Source: Sulfurovum sp. (GTDB lineage: Bacteria; Campylobacterota; Campylobacteria; Campylobacterales; Sulfurovaceae). Taken from it: DNA of 64,000 nucleotides. The notes beneath the pieces were generated by a model, which was not told where the DNA came from, did no database searches, and saw nothing but the letters and a program-made list of their open reading frames with translations. A program made the position numbers and the translations under genes. Positions within the stretch are counted from its first letter, which is position 1; the number at the start of each line of letters is the position of its first letter. Of this stretch, positions 47,001 through 57,559 are shown in pieces. Location: assembly GCA_030949725.1 (NCBI GenBank), contig JAUZSE010000001.1, positions 1-64,000 on the forward strand. Reading direction: 5' to 3'.

Positions 47001-47738
47001 CTAGGATTGTGTTAGGACTTTAATTCTTACAGAATATGTTAAATCTTTTGAATTATTCCCAAGATTTAAAAAACCACTACTTAAAACAATTTCTAAATCC
47101 TCAGCAATGATATATCTATCGTGTAAGTTATTTGGATAGGCTTTTATATCAATATTCATTGATTTTCTCATTTTTTTTAGTTCTGATTGTGCTAATTTTA
47201 ATTCTAAATCATTTGTTTCACTAAAATCTACAAAAACTTCTAAACTTCCATTTTGAGGTAAAATATCGTCTAAAATCTTACTATTTTTCTTCCATTCTTT
47301 TAAAAAGTATTTATCTTTAATTTTTATCTCTTTCTTGTCTGCTAATAAATCTTTGATATACAACCTAATATCTTCTCTCTTTTTATCTTTTTTGCTGTAA
47401 GTTTGAGAAAAAACTACTTCAAGACCATCTTCTGTAATATCTATTTGTTTGATTTTTTTTGTTTTATCTATTGAAGTGACTAGCATTAGTTTTAAATGAC
47501 TCTCTTTTACCAATGCTTCAAAGCTATTTAAATCTTCTTCTATTCTATTTATCAAAGGTGTGTTTACTAATTTTCTCAAAATTTCATCATCTAAATAATC
47601 TAAGTTTCCAAGTTGCCATTCAGAAGTAATACAAGGCTTAAAATGGTTCAATATTTTAGACACTAAAACTTCATCATAATTAGATTTTAAATCATAGGCG
47701 ATTATCTCATCTAATAAATTATCTTCAAGAACTAGCAT
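47001..47738 (-). CDS. Phospholipase-D-like protein paired with the AAA ATPase
   Basis: This 245-residue soluble protein is helical and Lys/Glu-rich over most of its length. Near the C-terminus HDRYIIAEDLEIVLSSGFLN followed by NSKDLTYSVR resembles the half-motif of PLD-like nucleases (HDR followed by a Gly/Ser strand). Only one half-site is seen, so a dimer would be needed. It overlaps the ATPase gene by 14 bases and the ISAs1 element ends eight bases beyond its stop. I infer an effector acting with the ATPase; the biochemical activity is not shown. Confidence 0.55.
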   Translation of the reverse strand: MLVLEDNLLDEIIAYDLKSNYDEVLVSKILNHFKPCITSEWQLGNLDYLDDEILRKLVNTPLINRIEEDLNSFEALVKESHLKLMLVTSIDKTKKIKQIDITEDGLEVVFSQTYSKKDKKREDIRLYIKDLLADKKEIKIKDKYFLKEWKKNSKILDDILPQNGSLEVFVDFSETNDLELKLAQSELKKMRKSMNIDIKAYPNNLHDRYIIAEDLEIVLSSGFLNLGNNSKDLTYSVRIKVLTQS

Positions 47739-49187
47739 TTTTTCTCTTTGCTCTTTTCATCTCCAAGAGTTCACTAAGCGTCACATCAAAAAAGTTCTTT
47801 GGAAAATCTCTATCAAATTGACCAAATTCATCAATATTTATCTGTATAAACTCATCACTGCTTTGTTCTTTATAATAAATAACCACTTCTTCGGGTTCTA
47901 TTTTGCCTTCATATACTAAGTATCGCAGTTTATTTACAATATATTCACTATGCGTTTCCAAAATTGTGGTTTGAGTTTTATAATAATCATCTTCACCAAA
48001 AAGCGTTTCAACAAGTTTGGCTTGTGCTTGTGGATGCAATCCAATTTCAGGTTCTTCTATAATAGTTAGATTATATTTTTCAGGAGTTTCTCTATTTTTA
48101 GCAAACTGAGTAAGAGCAGGAATAATATTACTCACAGAACTACCAAACATATCAAGTCCTAGAGATGTATTTTCATAGTATTTATAGAAGACAAAATTAC
48201 TCTCTTCCGTAACTTTTAATAATTCTATCTCCTGATCTTTTTTAATTAAAAATATTTTATTATCAATCTCTTTAATTTTTAAAGGGTTTTTTTGAAGTCC
48301 TAGGTCTTGGAAATAATAATATTTATTATCTCGTTTATTTTTAAATAGTTGTACTTGCATTTCTTGATTTATATAGCAGTTACCCAATTCATCTATTTTA
48401 TCAAGATTATAATTAAAAATATTTTTTATAGCTTTTTCTAAAAAGGTTATATTTTTTAAATCTTTTGCAATATCTTTGTATTTTTCTCCATTATATCCGA
48501 TATAGTCACTACTATAATTGTAATGAGTCATAATTTCTTTTACCTTGCTAATATGTTTGATAGCTGATATATTGTCTTCTAATATTTGAAATATATCTTT
48601 TAACGGTTCTTCAAACTTATTAAATACTTCAAGATGTTTAATAACTTCATTTTCTATATTCTTGGGATAACTATATAATTGTAGAGATTTAAAATCAGTT
48701 TTAAAGGAAATTTCCTTACTGTTATCTAATATACTTTTAGTGAACTGATCTTTATCATACTCTGTAATTAACTGATTTAAAGTTATAAGGGACTCATTAT
48801 CTTTATATGAAAAACTAATCTTTCTTTTTTTTATCTCTATTACTATATGATTTAAGTAACCATACTCACTTGATTTTATATCATTATTATACAAAAAAGA
48901 TATATTATATATATTCTCTTTTTATCTTTAAATTTAAAGTGTAAATACACATGATTATCTCTACTTTTAAATTCATCTACTTTTCCAAGCTGATGAAAAG
49001 GGTTATCATATTTAACCCGTTTTATATCATTACCTAAAATTTTATTCATACTCAAAAGTGACATAGCTTGTAAAAATGAGCTTTTACCTGATGAATTTTC
49101 TCCCATAAAAATAGTAATTGGTTTTATATCAAGGGGCTTCTCTACGTTACAGGCTTTTATATTCTTTGCTCCAAATCCGATTATCAT
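47725..49187 (-). pseudogene. AAA ATPase (DUF3696/OLD-like), frameshifted at a TA repeat
   Basis: The N-terminus (from 49187) has IIGFGAKNIKACNVEKPLD and Walker A MGENSSGKSSFLQAMSLL (Gly29-Ser37). The frame breaks after KDKKRIY at ATATATATAATATAT (about 48903-48918); removing two bases gives RIYNISFLYNNDIKSSEYGY and continues for about 390 residues to Walker B LTIIEEPEIGLHPQAQAKLV, TTILETHSEYIVNKLRYLV and a short DUF3696-type tail. The joined length is about 486 residues. ABC-like ATPases of this type power several anti-phage systems together with a nuclease gene. IS copy 3 lies 26 bases upstream of its start. Confidence 0.78.
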
Positions 49188-49213
49188 TTTTAGTCCTTAA
49201 TAGTGTATATAAA

Positions 49214-50659
49214 CAATACCTTAGCCAAAAACCCCACTAACCCACCCTCTCAGTAGAGTGAATAGCCCCTAAATTTGCAATCTTAAGCGATACCGTCTGA
49301 ATTAAATACGCGTTAGCTAAATGCGGAAGTAATTTAAATACTTCTTTGACGTATTTAATCCCGTGATAGTGGGCTTTTAGGTCAAGAATACTCATCTCTT
49401 TCATAGTAGAGTTTTGACGTAATCCATGAGAAAAGTTGACCATAAAAGTAGAGAGATTTGCCCAATTATGGATAGGTGTTTTTTAATATTCATAAAATCC
49501 TCCATTCCCCAATATTGTTTGGCATCTCGGAAGACAAATTCAATCTGAAAACGAAGTGAATAGTAATCAATAATCTTTTCATAGTTCAATGTCAAATCTG
49601 TAGAGAAGAGATTTACATGAGCAATTTTACCTGTGCTTAGATTTTTCTTTTGAATAATCACAACATTGAGCCTATCTGCAAACTTACGATGTAGCATTTC
49701 CATTTGATAAATTCTTGTTTGGATATTCTTATCTTCGTCTATGGTATCTGATTTTAGATAGGGTTCTGGAAGATTATCATAGTCAATAGCATCTCCATAT
49801 TTCCTAGGAGATCCTCTTCCTGCATACTCTCCACTATAAGGAAATAGCAGTGCAGAGTTTTTTGAAGTTTAGAAATGATATGTAATCCACATTGCCTCAC
49901 CATTTGTACAGCAGGATTATTTCCAAATGCTCCATCAAAGACAAAATAAACAATATCAATATGCTTGTCAATCCGTTTAAGTGCCTTATTTACGGACTCT
50001 TGGACAAATTTAAGATAGGGAGAGAGTTCAATATCTTTTTTATCTTGATTCCCACTTCCTTTAGGTCTTCCAACTTTACCATGCTTCTTTTTCTTACTCT
50101 TCTTTACACTTTTGTCTTTGATACAACCTTCTTTTTCTCTCGAACTATTTGTTGTGTACTTAGTGGATAAGCTTTTCTTGTTTCTACACTTATCAAGGAA
50201 AGATTGAGAAATGCCAAACTTTGTATCACTTGGTTTTGGATAGAAGAATAAAACCTATCTATCCCATAAGTATGCTTCCCACTTTTGCTTACTACTACTT
50301 CATCTCCACCCAAAAGATAGACTGAACCCTTTTTTGTTAAATGCGTTTTGATAAACATCCAATTGATTTCTTCCCAATTTATCTTTGAATGAAAGAAGCG
50401 TGTGATAGTTCGATAACTCCCTCCTTTTTCACTCCATCTACTTAATCCTAACATAGTAATCCGTCCTCGCATTGAGAGCAAGGCTTGGATGATGATTTGT
50501 AGTTGTTTATGCGTTTTTCTTGCAAGAATAGGTGAGATACAGTTTAGAAGTGTTATAATTTCTGTCATGGGATAACTTTATGTTTTTTTGGTTTAAAATT
50601 ATAGTAGTTGTCTCATGGCTTTGGCTTATATTTTGTTTTTATTTTTGGCTAAGGTGTTG
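49214..50659 (-). mobile_element. IS4-like insertion sequence, copy 3 (1446 bp), inactive
   Basis: Its left end is CAATACCTTAGCCAAAAA (one mismatch) and its right end TTTTTGGCTAAGGTGTTG. TATAAA at 49208-49213 and 50660-50665 is a 6-bp target duplication. It is in minus orientation, like copy 1, and separates the ATPase/PLD pair from its original upstream sequence, which continues at 50666. Confidence 0.92.
49237..50568 (-). pseudogene. IS4-like transposase, copy 3, several frameshifts
   Basis: This is the same transposase as copy 1. After AYPLSTQQIVREKK the A run has five A where copy 1 has six (about 50131-50135), ending the protein at 154 residues. The shared A6 tract recurs at about 49858-49863. 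A T run of six instead of seven at about 49479-49484 shifts the frame after FMNIKK. The Y-2-R-3-E-6-K motif (YYSLRFQIEFVFRDAKQYWG) is present. Confidence 0.88.
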
Positions 50660-50830
50660 TATAAAGAGAGATATTAACAAAAAACCCCTTTGGTTTACAA
50701 TAGTAAATCAAGATTAAAATTATTCCTAGCCCTTTAAAAAATTTAGGATCAAAACACAAAACACAAACAAATCTAAAAATACTGCACGTAAGAAAAAAAA
50801 AGAAGCGATAAGAATCACATTTTTACACCG

Positions 50831-50868
50831 AACCTCAAAAACTTGAAGTTGGACTTTAACAAGGGTGA
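50831..50868 (+). repeat. Right copy of a 38-bp direct repeat (PIF1 gene fragment)
   Basis: Matches the helicase 3' end (45449-45486) at 34 of 38 positions and reads NLKNLKLDFNKGD in the same frame. Most changes are silent, so this copy descends from a diverged coding homologue rather than a recent duplication. The remaining 50666-50940 sequence shows only A-rich DNA and a possible TATAAT at 50882-50888 for rluD. Confidence 0.7.
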
Positions 50869-50940
50869 TAGAGTAAAAATTATAATATAATGATTTTATG
50901 AAGATAAAGTAGGATATGAATCAAATATTGGGAATAATGA

Positions 50941-51895
50941 ATGAATAATTTTATAACGACTGCTTCTGGACGCATAGACAAAATCCTTGCTACAGAACTT
51001 GACGTGAGCCGTAATCAGGTTGAAAAACTTATTAAAGATGGATTGGTATTGTGTCAATACTAAGACTATCACGAAGACCAGTTTTAAAGTTGTGATAGAT
51101 GATGAGATTGGCTATATCATTAAAGAGGCAGAAAAACGTGTAGCTCCTCCTATAGATTTTGATATAGAGATACTGTATGAAGATGAATATCTTTTGGTAG
51201 TCAATAAGCCTTCTGGGCTTGTTGTGCATCCTGCACCTTCTGTAAAAGAGGCAACTTTGGTGGATTGGCTGATACATAAGGGGATTTCTTTGTCTACGAT
51301 AAGTGGAGAAGAACGGCATGGTATCGTGCATCGTATAGACAAGGAGACAACAGGTGCATTGGTGGTAGCAAAAGACAATAAAACACATGAAGCGTTAAGT
51401 AAACAACTGCAAGACAAGAGCATGGGGCGGTATTATCTTGCGTTGATTGATTGTCCTTTGAAAGATGATATTATTGTCGATAAACCCATAGCGAGAAACC
51501 CTAAAAATAGACTGATGATGTCTGTAGTCCATGAAGGAAGAACAGCCAAAACAGCTTTTGTAAAACTATTAACTAGCCGTTACAACATAGAGTTGATTGC
51601 GGCTAAACTTTTTACAGGCAGAACACATCAAATACGTGTGCATTTGAATACATTGGGACGGCATATACTTGGGGATAATTTATATGGCTTTAAGACCAAA
51701 AGAGATAAAATAGCACGGGTTAATCTACATGCATATTTATTGTATCTGGTTCATCCTGAAAGTGGCGAAAGAATGGAGTTTATGGCTCCTCTTTTTCCTG
51801 ACATGAAATTGTATATATCTAAAAATTTTGATCAAAGTGATGTAGATGAAAAAATCGATCCTCTTATACTTGGTACTCGCTTCACTCATAGTTAG
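50941..51895 (+). pseudogene. rluD: RluD-type 23S rRNA pseudouridine synthase, one frameshift
   Basis: The gene starts at ATG 50941 (NNFITTASGRIDKILATELD), with an S4 domain, then loses the frame at about 51049-51050 after KDGLV. Removing one T gives GLVCVNTKTITKTSFKVVID and the catalytic region GIVHRIDKETTGALVV (catalytic Asp in the HRIDKxTTG motif), then RTHQIRVHLNTLGRHILGDN. The full length would be about 317 residues. RluD isomerises uridines of helix 69 of 23S rRNA. The downstream gene overlaps its last 50 bases. Confidence 0.92.
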
Positions 51896-52511
51896 TGGTT
51901 GTGGTGGTATTAAAGGTTTTATGACTTACCGTACGGACGCTTCTTTACAAGGGATCGGTTCAGTGCATGCCTTAGTAACTATGAATTCTGTTGGATTTGA
52001 ATGGACAAAGATAGAAAACAAAAATGTACATGGTATCAATATATATAGAAGCAATGGAGTAGAAAATACACAAAATTTTAAACGTATCGGTACAATAGGT
52101 AATCGCTATGCTACGCATTTTGTAGATACACACGTTAAAGAAAATACAGAGTATAGCTATACTTTTACTACTTTTTCTTCAGGTAAAGAATCTAGCCTAA
52201 GTGAAACATTGTATGTGAAGACAGAGCCTGCATTTTTTGCTGTCTCATTTGTACAAGCCTATGCAGTAGCACCAACTGTGATCAAACTCTTATGGAAACC
52301 ACACAGTAATCTAAGTGTCAATGCATATATTGTGCAGCGTTCTGTAGATGGAGCCCAATGGAAGTTTATCTCACATGTTGAAGGAAGACTAATGGCTGAA
52401 TACATTGATACCTTTGTCCGAAGAGGTAAAAGTTACTCTTATCGGATTATCGCACAAAGTTATGACAAGATACGGGCCAAGCCTAGTCAAGCTACTAAAC
52501 TCACATTATAA
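51846..52511 (+). CDS. Lipoprotein with two fibronectin type III domains
   Basis: This 221-residue protein has a signal with lipobox LASLIVSGCGG. Two FN3-like domains follow: the first about 40-125 (VGFEWTKIENKNVHGINIYR, TEYSYTFTTFSSGKES), the second about 130-220 (TVIKLLWKPHSNLSVNAYIV, GKSYSYRIIAQSYD). Such lipoproteins are found between rluD and trmB in related Campylobacterota, and the function is unknown. The gene starts inside rluD, ten bases before trmB begins at its other end. Confidence 0.88.
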   Translation: MKKSILLYLVLASLIVSGCGGIKGFMTYRTDASLQGIGSVHALVTMNSVGFEWTKIENKNVHGINIYRSNGVENTQNFKRIGTIGNRYATHFVDTHVKENTEYSYTFTTFSSGKESSLSETLYVKTEPAFFAVSFVQAYAVAPTVIKLLWKPHSNLSVNAYIVQRSVDGAQWKFISHVEGRLMAEYIDTFVRRGKSYSYRIIAQSYDKIRAKPSQATKLTL

Positions 52512-52520
52512 GCAGGAAAT

Positions 52521-53705
52521 ATGCCACATTTAAAAGTTAAACCCTTTGATACTTCTATCATAGAATCTCAGATAGCCAAAAGTACTGTGATGACATGTTG
52601 CGGTAAAGCACTTACTAGAGATGATCTTCTCATTGGTGTGGAACATGCTGGAGAAGAGTTTTTGCTACAACTCAAACCAGATGAAAAGGCTTATCTTTTA
52701 AAGTATGACAAGGTCACAAGACCACTTAAGGTAAATATACTTAAAGAAGCACTAGATAAAGTAGCCAAAGAGTTAAACCTTGAGGTACTCTCTTCAAACA
52801 TTGCTGTGTCCAACACCAAAGCAGTACTTTCTTCCCAGTATTTCAAAAAGATAGAAGATTTTGAAACGATTACTTATACCAAAGAGAAGGTCTGCGTGGA
52901 AGTTGGATTTGGATCGGGACGACATTTGCTTTATCAGGCAAATAAGTATCCTGACACACTTTTTATAGGGATAGAGATACATACACCCTCTGCACAGCAG
53001 GTACTCAAACAAATAGAACTTCAAAACTTGGATAATATTTGGGTGGTCAATTATGATGCAAGGCTTTTTCTTGAAATGTTACCTTCAAATGTTTGTGAAC
53101 AGATTTTTGTACATTTTCCTGTACCTTGGGATAAAAAACCACAAAGAAGAGTGATAAGTCCCAGTTTTTTAGAGGAGTCTATGAGGGTTTTGAGAAAAGG
53201 TGGAAGACTAGAGTTACGTACTGACAGTGACAATTATTTTTGGTATGCTCTAAAAACATTTTTTGCTATATCGAAAGTTGAAGTTGAAGTACGTAAGAAT
53301 GAAACATTGGAAGTGACTAGTAAATATGAAGCAAGATGGTTAAAACAAGACAAAGACATCTATGATGTGTATGTAAAATGTACACAAATATCTGAACTTA
53401 AAACAGAGAAAATAGATTTTAATTTTAATGATGTAAAATATACTTTTGGAATAGAAGATCGACTGCCTAAGAAAGCATTGGTTTTTGAAGGATATTTTAT
53501 ACATTTTGAACGCGTGTATAAACTCTCTGAACAGTGTATTTTAATTAAATGTGCTTTTGGGAGTTTCGATAGACCAGAGCATAAATATATACTCTTAGAA
53601 GAAGAATATTGTAGATATTTTGTCTCACCTCCAGTGAAGACAACAGTTAATTTTAAAGCACATGAACAACTAGCAATGCAGATTATGCATGCAAAAGGAG
53701 AATAG
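52521..53705 (+). CDS. trmB: tRNA (guanine-N7)-methyltransferase TrmB, long form
   Basis: This is a 394-residue protein. The methyltransferase core (about 120-290) has VCVEVGFGSGRHLLYQA (SAM site), TLFIGIEIHTPSAQQVLKQ and FVHFPVPWDKKPQRRVISP. The N-terminal extension of about 115 residues and a C-terminal domain after 300 are typical for the Campylobacterota form, in contrast to the short form of about 240. It methylates G46 in the tRNA variable loop. Four bases separate it from ftsE. Confidence 0.93.
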   Translation: MPHLKVKPFDTSIIESQIAKSTVMTCCGKALTRDDLLIGVEHAGEEFLLQLKPDEKAYLLKYDKVTRPLKVNILKEALDKVAKELNLEVLSSNIAVSNTKAVLSSQYFKKIEDFETITYTKEKVCVEVGFGSGRHLLYQANKYPDTLFIGIEIHTPSAQQVLKQIELQNLDNIWVVNYDARLFLEMLPSNVCEQIFVHFPVPWDKKPQRRVISPSFLEESMRVLRKGGRLELRTDSDNYFWYALKTFFAISKVEVEVRKNETLEVTSKYEARWLKQDKDIYDVYVKCTQISELKTEKIDFNFNDVKYTFGIEDRLPKKALVFEGYFIHFERVYKLSEQCILIKCAFGSFDRPEHKYILLEEEYCRYFVSPPVKTTVNFKAHEQLAMQIMHAKGE

Positions 53706-53708
53706 TCT

Positions 53709-54383
53709 ATGTCTAATGTAATACATGCCTCCCACCTTACCCTGGCATATGGAAAAGGCGAGAAAGCGGTCATTAAAGATGCCAATTTTAAAATTGAGAA
53801 AGGTGAGTTTGTTTTTATCACAGGTCCTAGTGGTTCTGGTAAATCTACACTGCTTAAATCACTTTACGGGCAGTTAAAACCAAGCGAGGGTAGCCTCGTT
53901 GTAGGTGGACTAAATTTGGGAAAGATAGGTCATAAAAAGCTTCAAGAACTACGTACACACATGGGTATCATATTTCAAGACTATAAACTTGTGAATGAAT
54001 GGACAGTGTCTAAAAATGTTGTTTTACCTTTGATGATAGCAGGATATTCGACAGAGGTACAGGAGACTCAAGCAAGAAGACTGCTTAAGCATGTAAAGCT
54101 TTCAGAACATGCAAATAAGTATCCATTGGAACTTAGTGGTGGAGAACAGCAACGATTGGGTGTGGCAAGAGCATTGGCAAAAAATCCTGTTATCATTTTG
54201 GCGGATGAACCTACAGGGAACTTGGATGACTACTCTTCTAATGTAATTTGGGATTTGATGGAGAATGCATGTCAACAATTGGACACAACAGTTTTGGTTG
54301 TGACACATAAGATACCAGCAATATTTTCACTGCCGTATAGACATTTTATTATAGAGAGTAAGGGTGTCTATGAAGTTCATTAA
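53709..54383 (+). CDS. ftsE: Cell-division ATP-binding protein FtsE
   Basis: This 224-residue ABC ATPase has Walker A GPSGSGKSTLL, the signature LSGGEQQRLGVARALA, Walker B VIILADEPTGNLD and the H-loop VTHK. FtsE with FtsX forms a membrane complex that recruits and activates peptidoglycan hydrolases at the division site rather than transporting a substrate. It overlaps ftsX by 14 bases. Confidence 0.93.
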   Translation: MSNVIHASHLTLAYGKGEKAVIKDANFKIEKGEFVFITGPSGSGKSTLLKSLYGQLKPSEGSLVVGGLNLGKIGHKKLQELRTHMGIIFQDYKLVNEWTVSKNVVLPLMIAGYSTEVQETQARRLLKHVKLSEHANKYPLELSGGEQQRLGVARALAKNPVIILADEPTGNLDDYSSNVIWDLMENACQQLDTTVLVVTHKIPAIFSLPYRHFIIESKGVYEVH

Positions 54384-55181
54384 AAATCATTTGATGTTTA
54401 TTTTGCCACTTATGGCAATTTTACTGGGGATTGAATTTTATCTCGTATTTGAACGTAGCACCAATACTTATGAAAAAGGATTGACCAAAGGTTATTCTAT
54501 GCTTGTAGTGACAAAAGATCCTATTGATCTTTCGACCCTTCAAGCATTAAATTCACATATAATGTATTCTGAAAAACTTAAACGTGATGCCATTGTTTCT
54601 GAAGTGGCAAAGGGTGTAAATGAGAATACAAGAGAAGCGATACTCGATGCTTTACCTTATTTTTATAATGTTGGACTTGATGCCTATCTTCATACTTCTG
54701 GACTCGAAGAGATTAAAGAAGATCTTGAATCGCACCTCAATATTAAAAAAGTTGAAACCTTTGGAGGGTCTTATAATTCAAGCTATAAACTCTTCTCTTT
54801 TATTAAGTTTACTCTGGAAATATTTATTGTTTTTATGACGATAGTCAGTCTGTTTTTAATTATTAAGCAAATGGAAATATGGAAATATGCACATAAAGAA
54901 CGTATGCAGGTCATGGAAATATTTGGTGCGCCTATGATGCTTAGATCGGGGGTACTTTTTAAAGTTGCCTTGATTGATGCATTTTTTTCAACACTTTTGG
55001 TCTCTGGAATATTTTTCTACCTTAAGTATTATTGGGCAGGGAAAAGTGGCATAGATATTATGATGGAAAATCAGGAAGCACTTTTCAAGATAAGCGATAT
55101 AGGTATTTTATTTTTCTCTTCACTTTTTATTGTAATTATTGCGGTGTATTCGGTAGTATTTAGTAGTAAGGGAGTACAGGA

Positions 55182-55185
<4 letters not shown>
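54370..55185 (+). CDS. ftsX: Cell-division protein FtsX-like permease
   Basis: This membrane protein has about 271 residues. The ATG at 54370 follows TAAGGG with good spacing; a GTG at 54364 is an alternative. It has one transmembrane segment near the N-terminus (MFILPLMAILLGIEFYLVF), an extracytoplasmic loop of about 110 residues, and three more segments (FIVFMTIVSLFLIIKQ, IDAFFSTLLVSGIFFYL, ILFFSSLFIVIIAVYS). FtsX transmits FtsE activity to the EnvC-like protein encoded next. The stop overlaps the GTG start of that gene. Confidence 0.88.
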
Positions 55186-57321
<2,136 letters not shown>

Positions 57322-57346
57322 AGAATGAAATAATAAAGGAATAAAT

Positions 57347-57553
57347 ATGAGAACAGAACAATTAACAGCGTTAGCACTTGAAAGAGTAGATTATGACAAA
57401 TACCTTCTTGCAAATGCAGTAGGAAAAAGAGCCGAGCAAATCGCAAATGGTGCAAAGTCAGTTTTAGAGAGAGATACTTCAGATATGAAATATGCTGATA
57501 TTGCACTTCAAGAAATTGCTGAGGGTAAGATCATTGTAAGTTTAGAAGGTTAA
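57347..57553 (+). CDS. rpoZ: RNA polymerase omega subunit
   Basis: This 68-residue protein contains RVDYDKYLLANAVGKRAEQI, YADIALQEIAEGKI and ends SLEG, the omega signature (R-x-x-x-L-x-x-A-x-x-KRAxQI...ALxEIxxGKI). AAAGGA precedes the start. It supports RNA polymerase assembly and, with SpoT encoded directly downstream, the response to ppGpp. Confidence 0.96.
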   Translation: MRTEQLTALALERVDYDKYLLANAVGKRAEQIANGAKSVLERDTSDMKYADIALQEIAEGKIIVSLEG

Positions 57554-57559
57554 GTTCTT

